A stretch of DNA of 30,000 bases from assembly GCA_003427395.1 (NCBI GenBank), contig BFEA01000022.1, positions 2,234,553 to 2,264,552 of the forward strand, read 5' to 3'. Within the stretch, counting starts at the first letter, position 1. Each line of letters starts with the position of its first letter. Shown piece by piece: positions 1 through 10,780 of the stretch. The notes under the pieces were generated by a model. It was not told where the DNA came from. It ran no database searches and saw nothing but the letters and a program-made list of their open reading frames with translations. The stretch is from Chara braunii (Eukaryota; Streptophyta; Charophyceae; Charales; Characeae). Made by a program: the position numbers and the translations under genes.

Positions 1-574
1 TCAGGTGGCGAGAGGGTGAGAAGAGAAGGTGGACTTAGAAGAGGAAGAAGAAGAACTCTCTCTCTCTCTCTTTGTGTCCAGTACTAACCTGTGAAGTTGG
101 CGCCTTGATGCAGGTACCACGAAGATGGAGCTGAAGCGATGGCGCCACAGGTAAGTAACACTGGCCTCCGCCAGTCTCTCTCCCACTCCACGATCTACCA
201 CCTACCAGCGCCCAGCGCTGAAGACTACAGCTACAGCTATGGTGCCCAGCGCCGAAGACTACAGCTAGCGCTAATACCTACTGACCAGCGCTGAAGACTA
301 CAGCTAGCGCTAATACCTACTGACCAGCGCTGAAGACTACTGCAGCGCTCCTCCTGAGTGCTGCGGCCGAAATCCTGAAGACTACCACTGCCTACTGACA
401 CTACCTACCCGTGAAGTGCATGGGAACTTCCTATGTACTACAGGTGTGCCTCCTGAGCCTGCCGAAGGGAGGCAGGGGCTGCAGTTGCAGCTCCTGCTCG
501 AACTCGTGAGGAACAGGTTATTTCTGGCCTGTTCCGCATCCCTGTTTACGTGCCTGAGTCTTAGGGGCAGGTCG
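1..574 (-). repeat. Truncated LTR fragment, same family as the LTRs of the 7.5-16.4 kb element
   Basis: This segment aligns by eye to about 7895-8460 and 15640-16190, the central parts of the two LTRs of the large minus-strand element. It shares the CT run near the start, the block around GTACTAACCTGTGAAGTTGG, repeated GCGCTGAAGACTAC motifs and the block ending in GAGTCTTAGG. Similarity stops near 574, and the roughly 230 bp that form the outer end of the complete LTRs are absent. Strand is given by the transcription direction of the intact family member, opposite to the coding direction of the adjacent element at 1293-5571. It therefore looks like a remnant of another insertion and not the 5' LTR of that element. 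Confidence 0.75.
247..338. repeat. 39-bp tandem repeat inside the LTR fragment
   Basis: Two complete copies of a 39-bp unit start at 247 and 286, and a partial third starts at 325. The unit begins CAGCGCTGAAGACTACAGC and ends CTAATACCTACTGAC. The two other LTR copies in the window carry the short GCGCTGAAGACTAC motif but not this expansion, so the expansion is private to this fragment. Confidence 0.85.
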
Positions 575-1292
575 TTAATTCCGATTAACCTAGTTAGCAC
601 TAATTAGGGTTAGTCCTAACGTAATCTAACAACCTACCGACCTATCAGGCTATGGGAAGTAAGTGCCAGCCAGGCACCTCTCCAATTACGGCAAATCAAG
701 CCTAGCACCTCCACATTCAAACTGCAACTTCATGGAAGTTTCACTTTTTGCAAAACGCATCTTTTATTGCGATCGAAGATTAAATCTTTATGGCAAACAG
801 TGTATCTTCCTATGACCATTGATCTTCTACTTACCTCATGACCTCGAAATGATGCTGAATTCTCCCGATTAAATTTTATGAAATTGTTTTATTAAATATT
901 TTGACTAAATGTTTAATCTTATTTAAACTTTATTCAATTTTATTTTTGCAAATTTAAGTATTCTTTATATAAATATTTCATTTTTGCCAAATTAAAGTTT
1001 TATTTAATTAACTCCTATTTTGCCTGATTAAATTTACTTAATTAAATAATTAAATATTTAATATTAAATTTTAAAATTTTAAAATTTTTTGTGGGGGGAA
1101 TTTTTTTTTTTCTTCTTCCTGATTAGCGTCAAGTCCGAGGTCAGGGCAGGAAGGGACTGTCTGTGCATTGCTTGCCTGGCTCCCTTCTTCCCACCGTTGT
1201 TTTCACTCCCCTCTTCTCAGTACTACGGACTTCAGCCTCCGGACACGTCAGAAGCGTGACACGCAGCAGCAATGCGGAGTCGGGAGTGCTAG
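575..1292. other. Non-coding stretch with an AT-rich block
   Basis: I find no coding sequence here. About 860-1117 is very AT-rich with runs of TTAAAT/AAATTT and a poly-T tract at about 1101-1112. After that, base composition returns to that of the downstream gag remnant. No tRNA-type primer binding site (TGG..) was found that would mark the 5' LTR edge of the element at 1293-5571. Confidence 0.6.
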
Positions 1293-2859
1293 ATGCGCCG
1301 CAGCCAACGACTTGCTGAACAAGGATCCAAGGGAACTCAGCCCCAGCAGGGCCCCAAGTCATCTCGGATCCCGCGGAAACGACGCACGACCATGGCCGCT
1401 ACCGCTGACACCAACTCACAAGCCAGCCCCACGAGGCCGGTTACTCCTATGCCAGTTCAGCAGGCGGATGAAACGCAACTAGCGTTTCTCGAATGTCTCC
1501 AGCTATACTCGGAGACTATTGCAGCCGAACTGCGCAAATGGGAACAGGAAGAAGTTGCCCGCCAGTAGGCAATCCAACGACAGCTGGCAGAGGTCGAGGC
1601 AGCGCGTCAGCAGGCCGTTGCAGTAGCTGCAGCAGCCGCGCGGTTACAGCAACAACAAATGGAGGCAAGTTAGAATCAAGTTCGTTACCAGGCCATAATG
1701 GAGCTCACAAATGAAGAAGCTACCTATCGCAGGTTACTGCGACAACAACACTTTCAAGCAACTGAAGAACAAGAAGAGCCGAGCGAGGAAGAGAGAAGCA
1801 AGGAGGCCACAACAGTACTGATGGAAAACCTGCTGTACACGAACTGATGGCCATGCGACAGATCTTCATCCGCTGCGAAGGAACTTTTCAGACGATGGAT
1901 CAGAAGATTATTGCTTTGCAGGTCGAGAACAGCACATTGTAGGCCGCCAACAGTCAACAACAGACCATCAACGACCAGCTGCAGGCCACTGTCAGCACAG
2001 GATTGGCACGACTGTCTGCAGTTGAGTCGAGGGGCAGTGCAGTAGCAGACTGCAGCCCAACTTCGGTCGCTGAAGCCAAACAACTCGAAGAGCGGATCAA
2101 CCACGTAGTCGCATCCCTTGGCGACATCAACTAGTTCGCCAGGACGTCTACGGTCAGCAATCATTTGCAGACGCTCAGCGACCTCGTTCAACAACGAACG
2201 ATCGCCGTCGTCAAGGAATGGAAGATGTCGAACTTCAAGATTGAGAAGTTCGACGACTACCACAAGATTGATCCGCTGCAATGGTGGATGGCATTCAACG
2301 CGGAGGCGAACGTGCATCACGTCCCACCACTATGGCGGCTTGATGCGTTCTACCTCCAACTCATCGGAGGGGCGCATGCGTTCATGACTCACATGGTCGT
2401 CACGTTGGAATGCACCATCGCAACCCTCCACACCAAGATCTCTTGGGAGGACTTCGAGAAGAAGTGGAAAACCCGGTTTATGGTCAACAACGACAAGCGT
2501 CACGCATTGAACAAAATCTTTCGTATGTTTCAAGGCCAACAACCATCACGCAAGTAGCAGCGATCCAACAAGGATCTAGTGAGGACCACGCAGCCGCTTC
2601 AACATCAAGTGACGGAGATGTGGCGGCAGCCATACCACCGCAACGCTCAAGACCCCGTGGGGGAAAACATAAGGCGAAAACAGCGTCGGCGGATGGAGCG
2701 AGACAGTCACCATGGACGAAATTCCGGATCACCGAAGACATGTTCAAGTTACGACATAAATGGGGGTGCTGTTTATGGTGCAACAACACCAAACACATCA
2801 CTAGTGCGTGCCTCGACAAGGACAAAGAAAATGTCAAGCGTCCAGGCTCGAAAAATTGA
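1293..2859 (+). pseudogene. gag remnant with coiled coil and CCHC zinc knuckle
   Basis: A likely start is the ATG at 1392 in the context GACCATGG, in frame with an earlier ATG at 1293. The N-terminal part is a Gln/Ala/Glu-rich coiled-coil region interrupted by TAG at 1566 and further stops. About 2165-2545 encodes the capsid-like part (motifs FKIEKFDDY, WEDFEKKW), matching the gag of the 7.5-16.4 kb element. After FRMFQGQQPS roughly 90 residues present in that relative are missing, and the frame changes. The C-terminal part then runs to 2859 and holds CLWCNNTKHITSAC, a C-X2-C-X4-H-X4-C nucleocapsid knuckle for RNA binding. The frame breaks make this a pseudogene. Confidence 0.85.
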
Positions 2860-3654
2860 GCACCGCGGGAAGTGCAGTGACAACACTTTCCAGTCCACCG
2901 GACTCGGCTGTCTTGCTAGGATTCTCTCTCACGTCAGGGGAAGACGTGGTAGTCGCAAGTTCTCATATCGACTTCGAGAACTATGCTGTCCAGCTGGTCC
3001 CACCGTTGAACCAGCCTCTCCACGTGCAAGATTCAAGCGCATGCACGGTGTTACCACCGTCGGACAACGAACCGGTTGCTTCGCCAGCCCTTCTATCAGA
3101 GGACCCGTCGACTTGGCGAGTCTTGAGGAACTCGACCCGTTGACGGTTGAGGACTTCCAATGGTTGCCTCTTCCCTCCACCGGCTCTTTGCCAACACCGC
3201 ATTGCAACGCCTTGATGGCAAATTTGCACGAATACTTGCACGCTGCAGTAGCACCTCCTTCGACAGACGACGGATTAGCAGTTGTTGACCTTTGCAGTTA
3301 TCTCGCGAAGATCGACCGCGAGCACGCAACGTAATGGTAGGTCGACGTCGGTGCACCGCGCCTTTACATCCTCATTCAGATCGGAAAGGCGAACTGCAAT
3401 GCCTTGATCGATTGTGAAGCGACTCGCAATCACATCAGGTAAGACTTTATGGCGCGCGTCGGGCTTGGCCCGCTCGTTTGAAGGAAAAGTCAGCCTACGC
3501 ACGTCACGTTGGCCGATGGTCACATGCAAACGCCAATCGATTGTTGTGTTGACTCTGTGCCCGTGTACTTTGCCCCGCTAGCATGCGAGGCCATGTCATT
3601 CGATATATTGGACACTAAGTTCGATATGATCTTAGGCATGTCGTGAGTGTAAGC
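2860..3654 (+). pseudogene. Retroviral-type aspartic protease remnant
   Basis: This region matches the linker and protease of the minus-strand relative (motifs YAVQLVPPLNQPLH, LEELDPLTVEDFQW, MARVGLGP, FDILDTKFDMILGMS). The family active site is D-[ST/C]-G-A; here it reads LIDCEAT, with the Asp at 3410 kept but the essential Gly changed to Glu. In-frame stops lie at about 3332, 3440, 3479, 3644 and 3650; where the relative is readable it has Gln, Arg or Trp at several of these places. A frameshift near 3120 joins the linker to the protease. Confidence 0.8.
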
Positions 3655-4800
3655 GAAGACCATCCGGTAAACATTTTCCAACGCACCGTTCACGTTTGTG
3701 ATCGGCGTGGCGAACTAGTTCTGTGCACGGTGCCGCTTCCTCATCCTTCGATTGGTTGTCACATGGTCTCCGCGGCGAGCATTTGCCAGTCCATCCGTCG
3801 ACACGACATCGAGGAGATGGGCATGTGTTTTCTTCACGCCTTCCCACTCGATGATCAGCCCAAGATCGCCACATGGACCCACGCATCATTTAGCTTTTGG
3901 GCAGCTATGAGGATGTCTTCTATTCTCCCGCCGGAGTCGTACCGGATCGGCCCGTACGCCACGGGATCACTCGCGAGGACGGCGCCGTACCTCCGCGCGG
4001 ATGTATTTACCACATGAGCGAAGAGGAGCGTCAAGTGCTTCGGGCACAACTAGACGATGTGTTGGCCAAGGGCTGGATTCGCCCTAGCTGTTCGCCATAC
4101 GGTGCTCCCGTTCTCTTCGTCCGGAAGAAGAACAAGGACCTTCGTTTGTGTATCGACTATCAAAAACTTAACGTGCAAACGATCAAGAACGCTGACCCTC
4201 TCCCTTGGATCGATGATCTTCTCGAGCGACTAGGCAGCGCCATGTACTTCTCGAAGCTTGAACTCAAATCCGACTACCACCAGATCGAGATCCAGCCAAG
4301 AGATCGGTACAAGACCGCATTCAAGACGCAGTGTGGGCACTTTGAGTGGATCGTCATGCCTTTTTGTCTCAACAATGCCCTGATTACTTTCTAAGCGGCT
4401 GTGGCGACGGAATTCCGCGACCTGCTCGACCGCACCGTACTCATTTACCTTGATGATATCTTGGTTTATAGCCGGTCGATGGACGAGCACCTCGAGCACC
4501 TTCGCGCCATTTTGGAGCGGCTCGGTATCGCCAAGTACAAGGTAAACTGCGACAAGTGTGAGTTTGCCCAGCAAGAGCTGGGGTACTTGGGCCATTACGT
4601 TACGCCGCAAGGCATTCGTCAGCTCGCGGACAAAGAACAAGCCATTCAAGATTGGTCGGACCTCGTGTGCGCTACCGACATCCGCTCCTTTTTTGGCTTA
4701 GCATCTTACTACATGCGCTTCGTCAAGAGTTTCCAACGGATCGCTGCACCATTGTCGCGACTTCAGCCCCCCTTAGTGCCCGACACGCGTTCCATACGCT
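3655..4800 (+). pseudogene. Ty3/gypsy reverse transcriptase remnant
   Basis: The RT domain is clear: RGCIYHMSEEE, KGWIRPSCSPYGAPVLFVRKK, LRLCIDYQKLN, FKTQCGHFEWIVMPF and the catalytic box YLDD at 4446-4457. Motif A, normally with L-D-L and S-G-Y, reads SKLELKSDYHQ, so the metal-binding Asp is replaced by Glu and the Gly by Asp. A frameshift separates the protease-linked part (frame of 3643) from the RT proper (frame of 3897). TAA at 4392 replaces the Gln of the TFQAA motif. At about 4790 a small deletion and frame change mark the passage to RNase H. Confidence 0.88.
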
Positions 4801-5470
4801 GAAAATGACTTTGCTTCAAGCTCCCGTCCTAAGCATCTATGACCCGACCTTGCCAACCAAAGTGACTACGGATGCTTCCAACTACGACATTGTCGCGGTT
4901 TTGGAACAACATGACGGCATAGACTGACATCCGGTTGAGTACTTCAGCCAAAAGGTGCCGCCCATAAATTCCCTTGATGATGCGAGGAAGAAGGAACTGC
5001 TAGCTTTCGTCATAGTACTTAAGCGTTGGCGTCACTTTCTTTTCGGCCGTCGACGATTCCCGTGGGCAACAGACAACAATCCGTTGACTTATTACAAGAT
5101 GCAAGACATGGAGAGCAACACGATCGATCGCTTGATGTATTTCATTGACCAGTTCGACTTCACCTCCAAGCATATTCCAGGCCCCTCGAACAAGGCAGCG
5201 GATGCTCTCTCGCGAAGACCCGATCTTTGCGCCTTGGTGCACTCCACGTTCGGCCTCGATGAGGACCTGGAACAACATTTCGTAAATGGGTACACGTCAG
5301 ATCCGGGATTCTCCACACTCTACGCGAACTTATCATCGGATCACCCGCCAACAAGCAATTATCGCATATCATCGGATCACCCGCCAATAAGCAATTATCG
5401 CAGTGTCGACGACTACTTGCTTCTCCATACGCGAGGTAAGGATTTGTTGTGTGTTCCCCGAGACCGCATC
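4801..5470 (+). pseudogene. RNase H domain and connection to integrase
   Basis: This part carries the Ty3-type RNase H, which removes the RNA strand of the RNA-DNA hybrid during reverse transcription. The four acidic positions expected are visible: TTDAS, KELLAF, TDNNPL and AADALSR. A TGA at 4925 replaces the Trp of the relative's DDWHPVEYF. Downstream comes the tether region (ALSRRPDLCAL, LLLHTRGKDLLCVPRDR) that leads into integrase. It contains an in-frame 36-bp tandem duplication. Confidence 0.85.
5333..5403 (+). repeat. 36-bp in-frame tandem duplication in the RNase H-integrase linker
   Basis: Two adjacent copies begin TCATCGGATCACCCGCCAA at 5333 and 5369 and differ by one base (AACAAGC versus AATAAGC). 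They encode SSDHPPTSNYRI followed by SSDHPPISNYRS. The relative at 10.1-10.2 kb has one copy of this motif (SSDHPPASHYR), so this is a local duplication in the + strand element. Confidence 0.9.
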
Positions 5471-5571
5471 TTGCGCACTCGCCTCCTTGGCGAATACCAC
5501 AATTCGCGGCTGGCATTGTCGAGCGCATCGGCTCCCGCCTTTTTCGCAAAGCGCAGGAGCCCTCCCGGGCA
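5471..5571 (+). pseudogene. Truncated integrase N-terminus
   Basis: RTRLLGEYHNSRLA matches the start of the zinc-binding (HHCC) region of the integrase in the minus-strand relative. A blurred match continues for a few codons in another frame and then stops near 5571. The CxxC pair, catalytic core and C-terminal tail are absent. Confidence 0.6.
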
Positions 5572-5622
5572 TGTTATGCAAACAAAACAAAAACAGAGAC
5601 AACTTGGGAACGAGGCATAACA
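5572..5622. repeat. 51-bp segment bounded by 8-bp inverted repeats
   Basis: TGTTATGC at 5572-5579 and GCATAACA at 5615-5622 are perfect inverse complements flanking an A-rich interior. TG..CA ends resemble an LTR or a remnant of one. It starts exactly where recognisable integrase stops. No target-site duplication is seen (GGGCA versus TTTCG). Confidence 0.5.
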
Positions 5623-7491
5623 TTTCGCGAACCGTCAAGACAACTGTGGTTGCGACGTCCCTTTGCCGCTCTAGCTGGGTTCGCCAACTGTACATCCCGC
5701 GGTCCCCTACGATAGGATAGGTTCTCGCGGGTTAAAGCTTTCCCTTCCCTAAGGGGTTGTCACCACCCTTAGGGGCGTATCCCTACCGAGCTATTGACCC
5801 ACATGCGAAAGTTTTTAAATGCAATCGCAGAGGTAGATCAGCCGAGGGCGTTTGCTCGTTCGCTGTAGTATAGATACGCTTGGTCAACGCCGAGTGGACC
5901 CGAATGTCGTTCGTTCTTAGGACGCTGATCTCCTAAGTACGAAGCGGATGCCAGTCGACTAGGACGGTCTGAACCAAGGGTGAAACCCCAATTCATCCTA
6001 GTCCCTTACACACACTGTCAAAAGAAAATTTATAACATCCACTCATTATTATATCTAATGGATTGACCGTAATCGGAAGAAATAAACCTTCAATATGAAA
6101 TGATAACTAAAAGGAAATCATCATTAGGTACATCCAATCACACAAGATCAAAATACAATCCGATCGTCCTGGGTCGAACTCCACGAAACAGTTATACAAC
6201 CGCCAACAAGGAGTTGGCTACCGACAATAGCATTGATGCAACCGACAAGGTAGTCGACTGCCTTAGTCCTGACTTGATGAGACGCGTTGCCAAAGTCATT
6301 CATTCCAGCCTAAAGATGACCTAAGATTCGACACACACACGTCTTCATACACTTTCAATCTTATTTTGAATGACAGGTTGCTTTGCGGTTAATTCTTGAT
6401 CAGGGGCATTGCTTGAAGTGTTGCATGAACACTCCCTCTAGGAAGTGGTATGGGGTAATCCTCCTCCTCATTCGAGCCCAAGACTCGGATTAGAAGTCGG
6501 GCCGTCTCCATCGAATCGGCAAAGTACGCCCCCGTAGAACGGTCCACTCCCGTCGATAACAGGGCCGGTTCCTAAATCAACGAACCCCCGCCCGAGATGC
6601 TTCCTAGAGATAGAGGAAGTGTCCACTGCAAGTTGCTCTCAATTATTTTCAACTATCCTAAGTCCAGGGTAACTTAGACGAAAAGAATTCAGGAAAGGTA
6701 AAGAATGAGAATCATTTGAACATGTACATGTAGATAATGTCATTCGGGATAGAATGGGTCAATCCTAGGGAAAATACTAAGTCCATTTGACCTCATCTAC
6801 TTTATTTCAAGCGTATTCATTCTATGACACACGACGAATATATTTTTTTTCAAAACGACAAGTCTTTTTAACAAGCAGGCAAGTGAAATGTAGAAAGAAA
6901 ACAATTTTTTCATCTTTCCGAGCAGACACCATAATACTTGTCCTTTACAACATTCTTCTACCTACCTGCACAACACGCAAAGACAACAGGTACAAGAGAA
7001 AACTAGTACAATCCCATACTGAAGTCAGACCGTTCCATTCACGTGCATGACTCACACAACTTTCCTCAACCTTTTCTTTCGAACATTCAAAACAACAGGG
7101 TCAAGCAAAGTGCGGGTTCACACAGGTGTGAAGGGGAAGTCTGAGTCAATCAACTAACTGACTGACCTTGAGTGAAGTTTGATCTGGCTCAGTCGAGAAA
7201 GCCTGAGTAATATTCTGATCAAAAGAAAATGACCGTAGTAGAATATGTGGCTCACAACTCCACAAGTCGTGGCCTCTCTCATGATACAAGGCCCGTGTCC
7301 GTCTCCAAGTGTCCGATCACACCAAGGTCGGGTCCACTGAGACGTCTAAATAAGAGAACCCTCAAAGAGGGTGCTCCCATGATCAATCTCAAGTTGCCTC
7401 AACATCCCGGACCGTCTCAACGCAGTCCCTACTGCACCACGTCCTCCAAGGACACTTCCCCAACCAACCGCAAGTCCATGCCGCCCCAAAT
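5623..7491. other. Region without recognisable genes
   Basis: Open frames here are short and resemble no family I know. Codon-like structure is absent and composition varies, with several A/T-rich blocks between 6690 and 7060. The one clear structure is the inverted repeat at 5747-5774. It is the older DNA into which the 7497-16393 element inserted; the other side of that insertion site resumes at 16399. Confidence 0.5.
5747..5774. other. Inverted repeat, 9-bp stem with 10-nt loop
   Basis: CCCTAAGGG at 5747-5755 pairs perfectly with CCCTTAGGG at 5766-5774. No coding context explains it, and its role is unknown. Confidence 0.7.
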
Positions 7492-7496
7492 CATCC
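7492..7496. repeat. Target-site duplication, left copy (CATCC)
   Basis: CATCC lies directly before the TG of the left LTR and is repeated at 16394-16398 directly after the CA of the right LTR. Five bases is the usual duplication length for Ty3/gypsy integrases. Confidence 0.92.
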
Positions 7497-8676
7497 TGTT
7501 GCATACCGTAAGGTTGCGAACCAGAACAAGAACCGACCTCTCAATACAAAGTACAAGATAGCGTAGCGGAAAACTTAGATACCAATTATCCGAACAATCA
7601 ATATTGCAATGCAGCCCAAAACATACATCATCATCATCATCTCCATGGTGTGAAGGGGTTTGGCGCTCACACAAGAAGAATGCGCCAGCCCCGAACCATA
7701 CACAGACGAAGAAGAGGGGGGTTAGACGAAGAAGAGGGTAAGATGGGAATGTCGTCTACACCAAGTCTTCGACACAGGCCCAAATAGTCCCTCGTCAAAT
7801 GTCTGAATCCCAATGTCGTGTCTGGATCCAATGTCGTTAAGTCTCAAGTCACAACTCTCTCTCTCTCTGTAGTAGTCTGCTGATACTGAGACGTTAGGTG
7901 GTGAGAGGGTGAAGAAGAGATGGTGGACTTAGAAGAGGAAGAAGAAGAAATCTCTCTCTCTCTCTCTCTATGTCCAGTACTAACCTCTGAAGTTGCCGCC
8001 TTGATGCAGGTACCTCGAAGATGGAGCTGGAGCTATGGCGCCACAGGTAAGTACCGCTGGCCTCCGCCAGCCATCTCTCTCCAACGCTACCACTACCACT
8101 ACCAGCTACTAGCGCCCGACGCTGAAGACTACTCCTACAGCTATGAGCGCCCAACGCTGAAGACTACTGCTAGCGCGAACTACTACTGCCAGCGCTCCTC
8201 CTGAGTGTTGCGGCTGAATCCTGAAGACTACTCGTGCCTACTGTCCAACTACCTACCCGTGAAGTGCATGGGAACTTCCTATGTACTACTCGGGTACCTC
8301 CTGGCTGCAGGCGAGGCAGTTCAGGAGGCTGCTCTTGCCAATGCCAAAAGCAGTCAGGGGCTGCCGCTGCAGCTCCTGCTCGAGGCTGTCGTGGGGAACA
8401 GGCCAAAAATAGCCTGTTCCCACAGCCTTGTTTTTATGTCCGAGTCTTAGGGTAGGTCGATCTTATGAGGGCCCGAAAGTGGCCCTCCGTTTCAGGCTAA
8501 AAAGCCTCAGGGCTGAAAAGCCTTGATATAGGCTGAAAACGAAATAGGGCCTCTAGGCCCTCGTTTTCAGTTTCAGGCTGAAATGACATGGGGCTTGTAA
8601 GCCCTATTTTCTAGGCTTTTAGGCTGAGAATGCGGGACGGGCCCTGCAGGCCCGTGTGGCTACGTAGTATGCCACA
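7497..8676 (-). repeat. 3' LTR of the minus-strand Ty3/gypsy element
   Basis: 1,180 bp, starting TGTTGCATAC and ending GTATGCCACA on the + strand. It holds a CT run, repeated GCGCTGAAGACTAC motifs and, near its outer U3 end, several GC-rich hairpins (see 8533-8570). Compared with the right LTR it carries an extra 9-bp CTACCACTA-type repeat and 10 extra bases in the hairpin. Confidence 0.93.
8533..8570. other. Long hairpin in the U3 part of the LTR
   Basis: CTGAAAACGA at 8533-8542 pairs with TCGTTTTCAG at 8561-8570, and inside it AGGGCC pairs with GGCCCT around a short loop. In the right LTR (16259-16287) the outer arms are kept, but ten bases including one inner arm are lost. Such a hairpin could affect the U3 promoter or simply be a deletion hotspot; I cannot decide which. 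Confidence 0.75.
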
Positions 8677-8686
8677 CCCCCCCCTT
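8677..8686 (-). other. Polypurine tract
   Basis: On the minus strand AAGGGGGGGG sits immediately 5' of the TGTGGCATAC that opens the 3' LTR. Its position and purine purity fit the plus-strand DNA priming site used in reverse transcription. Confidence 0.88.
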
Positions 8687-8698
8687 GAAAGACCGAGC

Positions 8699-10074
8699 TT
8701 ACCTGCGAGGGCGAAGCTGTCTGTCTGAGGGAGGGACCACAGTCCGGGTGGGAGGGGCTGGTCGTGAAGCTTCCTGAGCTAACCTTTGCTTCTCATAATG
8801 CGCGTAGATCAGCGGTGCGGATGCTTTCAAATCTGCTCCTGAAATCCACCGAGTGTCGTCGCCATCGCATGCTTTGAATGTAACTTTGTACTGTCGCGGC
8901 TTGCTGGCGTACATGCGATCGGTGATGACGCGGTCAACTTCCTGCTGGCCATCCATAGAAGGAGGGTCCTGCGATCGTCGGCCCGGGAAGTCGCCGCTCT
9001 TAGCTGGCGTGTATGTTGCCAGCTTCGAGGCGTGAAAGATTGGATGGACCGTTAGATGTGGGGGAATGTTGATCACAAATGAAGGGCCATCCGGCTCATC
9101 GCCCACGACTGATGTTACGGGCCATGGTCCAAACCACTTGGGAAGCAGTTTGCGAGAGACATCCTGTTCCAGTGCAAACTCTTTTGCGGAAACCCAAACC
9201 AGGTCGCCGGCGCGGATGGGATATGGCACGCGATGCTTGTTGGCTTGCTGCTGCATGCAGACTTGAGCCTTTTGCATATTTGTGCGGGCTTGAGCTAACA
9301 ATTCCCTGTACTTCTGGACGGAAGCGGGAGAGCAAGCGGCATCGATGTCGGCTGGTCGTGGGAGGAAAAGGTCGGCGAAGATACGGCCTTTCCGTCCACC
9401 GTGGTGCAACTCGAATGGAGTCACGCCGATCGCCGGGTGCACCGAAGTGTTGTAGCCGAACTCGATGTCGGGGAGGCGGTCAACCCAATCTTTCTGGTCC
9501 GGATGGATGAGCGTACGAAGCATCATTTTAGCGGTTTGATGTGCCCGCTCCGTCTGCCCGTCCGTCTAAGGATGCCGAGCCGAACTTGGTTTCATCTTCG
9601 TGCCGGACTCCTGCATGAGAGCAGTCCAAAATGCCGACATGAAGCGAGTGTCGCGGTCGCTGACTATGTCTTCCGGTACACCTTGGCCACAAATCCAACC
9701 GGTGTGCAAGAGGCGTGCCAGCTCGGGAGCAGTGGAGTAGTACTTGCAAGGGAGAAAACACGCATACTTACTCAAACGGTCCACAATCGTGAGGATGCCG
9801 TCGCGCCCGAGGCAATCACGAGGAAGTGGTCCGGTGACATCATGGCAATGAAGAGGCCGGGTTCCCGTGGGATAGGCATCGGGTGCAACTCGCCGTAGGG
9901 GTTGCGATTGCGGGGCTTGCTTCGTCGACAAACTTCGCAAGAGTCGCAATACCGAGTGACATCGGTAATGAGATCTGGCCATCGGAATCGTTGTCGAAGC
10001 CGTGCAATGGTGCGGTTGACTCCGAAATGGCCGGCGAGTCACGAGTCATGATACTCACCGAGAAGGCGAGTTCA
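8699..10074 (-). pseudogene. Integrase with C-terminal chromodomain-like tail
   Basis: Integrase inserts the cDNA copy into the genome. The N-terminal HHCC zinc region lies at about 10060-9930 (EYHDS, AGHFG, YCDSC). The catalytic core has Asp in TIVDRLSK, Asp in VSDRDTRF and Glu in GQTER, with 35 residues between the second and third, so the D-D-35-E triad is kept. After HASKLATYTP the tail from EVDRVITDRMY through YKVTFKACDGDDTRWIS to APLIYAHYE resembles a chromodomain, the part that targets chromoviruses to heterochromatin. Damage: TGA at 10074-10072 and 10041-10039, a one-base loss near 9840, and TAG at 9568-9566 just before TDGQTER. The stop at 8699 is 13 bp from the polypurine tract. Confidence 0.9.
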
Positions 10075-10780
10075 AAGACGACGGTCTCGTGGGACACACA
10101 ATAAGTCTTTGCCTCTCGAGTGGAGGAGCAAGTACCCGTCGACAATGCGATAGTGGCTGGCCGGCGGGTGATCTGAAGATAGTTGCGCATACAATGTGGC
10201 GAAGTCCGGATCCGACTCATATCCCCAGATGAAGTGTCGCTGAAGTTCCTCATCGAATGCGAAGGCATGATGTGTCATAGCGCAAAGATCAGGTCTTCGC
10301 GAGAGTGCATTTGCTGCGCGATTGGAGAGGCCAGAAAGATGTTTCGGTGTGAAGTCAAATTGGTCGATGAAGTACATCCATCGTTCGATCGTGCTGTTCA
10401 CCGTATCCTGCGTCTTGTAGTAAGTCAGTGGGTTGTTGTCCGTAACCCAAGTGAACCTACGATGCCCAAGGAGGAAGTGCCGCCATCGCTTGAGAGCCAT
10501 GACGAATGCGAGCAGCTCCTTCTTCCTTGCATCATCAAGCGAATTGATGGGAGGCACTTTGTGGCTGAAATACTCCACAGGGTGCCAGTCGTCGCCGTCG
10601 TGTTGTTCCAAGACTGCCCTAATGCCATAGCCGGAAGCGTCAGTTGTCACTCTCGTCGGCAGGGTGGGGTCATAGATGCTAAGGACGGGTGCCATGAGCA
10701 TAGCCATCTTAAGTGCTTGGAATGACCGGCGTGCGTCGTCATCGAATACGAATGGAACCTTCTCGTCATAGGTGCAACAA
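10075..10780 (-). pseudogene. RNase H domain
   Basis: Ty3-type RNase H with TTDAS, KELLAF and VTDNNPL intact. The fourth acidic position reads AANALSR (Asn codon at 10311-10309) where the + strand relative has AADALSR, a Gly-neighbouring D-to-N change that should abolish metal binding. The preceding RT frame does not run into this one; a small indel near 10765 separates them. The linker ends LLCVPRDRRL, followed by a TGA. Confidence 0.88.

Larger units (their letters stand above)
1293..5571 (+). mobile_element. Decayed Ty3/gypsy retrotransposon remnant, truncated at integrase
   Basis: Remnants of gag, protease, reverse transcriptase and RNase H occur in canonical Ty3/gypsy order on the + strand, each matching the better-preserved minus-strand element at 7497-16393. 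Integrase is cut off just inside its N-terminal zinc-binding region near 5571, where unrelated sequence starting TGTTATGC begins. No flanking LTR in the right orientation can be assigned. The reading frame is broken by many in-frame stops, at least two frameshifts and a deletion inside gag, so it cannot encode working proteins. Confidence 0.9.

Noticed and set aside
604-613. TTAGGGTTAG as a telomere-type repeat
   Set aside because: It occurs once and is part of a small GTTAG/CTAAC inverted repeat; telomeric DNA would be a long array.
5623-7491. Organellar group II intron: a GTGCG start near 7108 and intron-like GC stems
   Set aside because: No domain V helix, no maturase or RT motif and no flanking exon could be found, so the resemblance is not enough to annotate.
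10183-10725. Open frame of 180 codons on the + strand
   Set aside because: It lies antisense to a clear RNase H domain and resembles no family.
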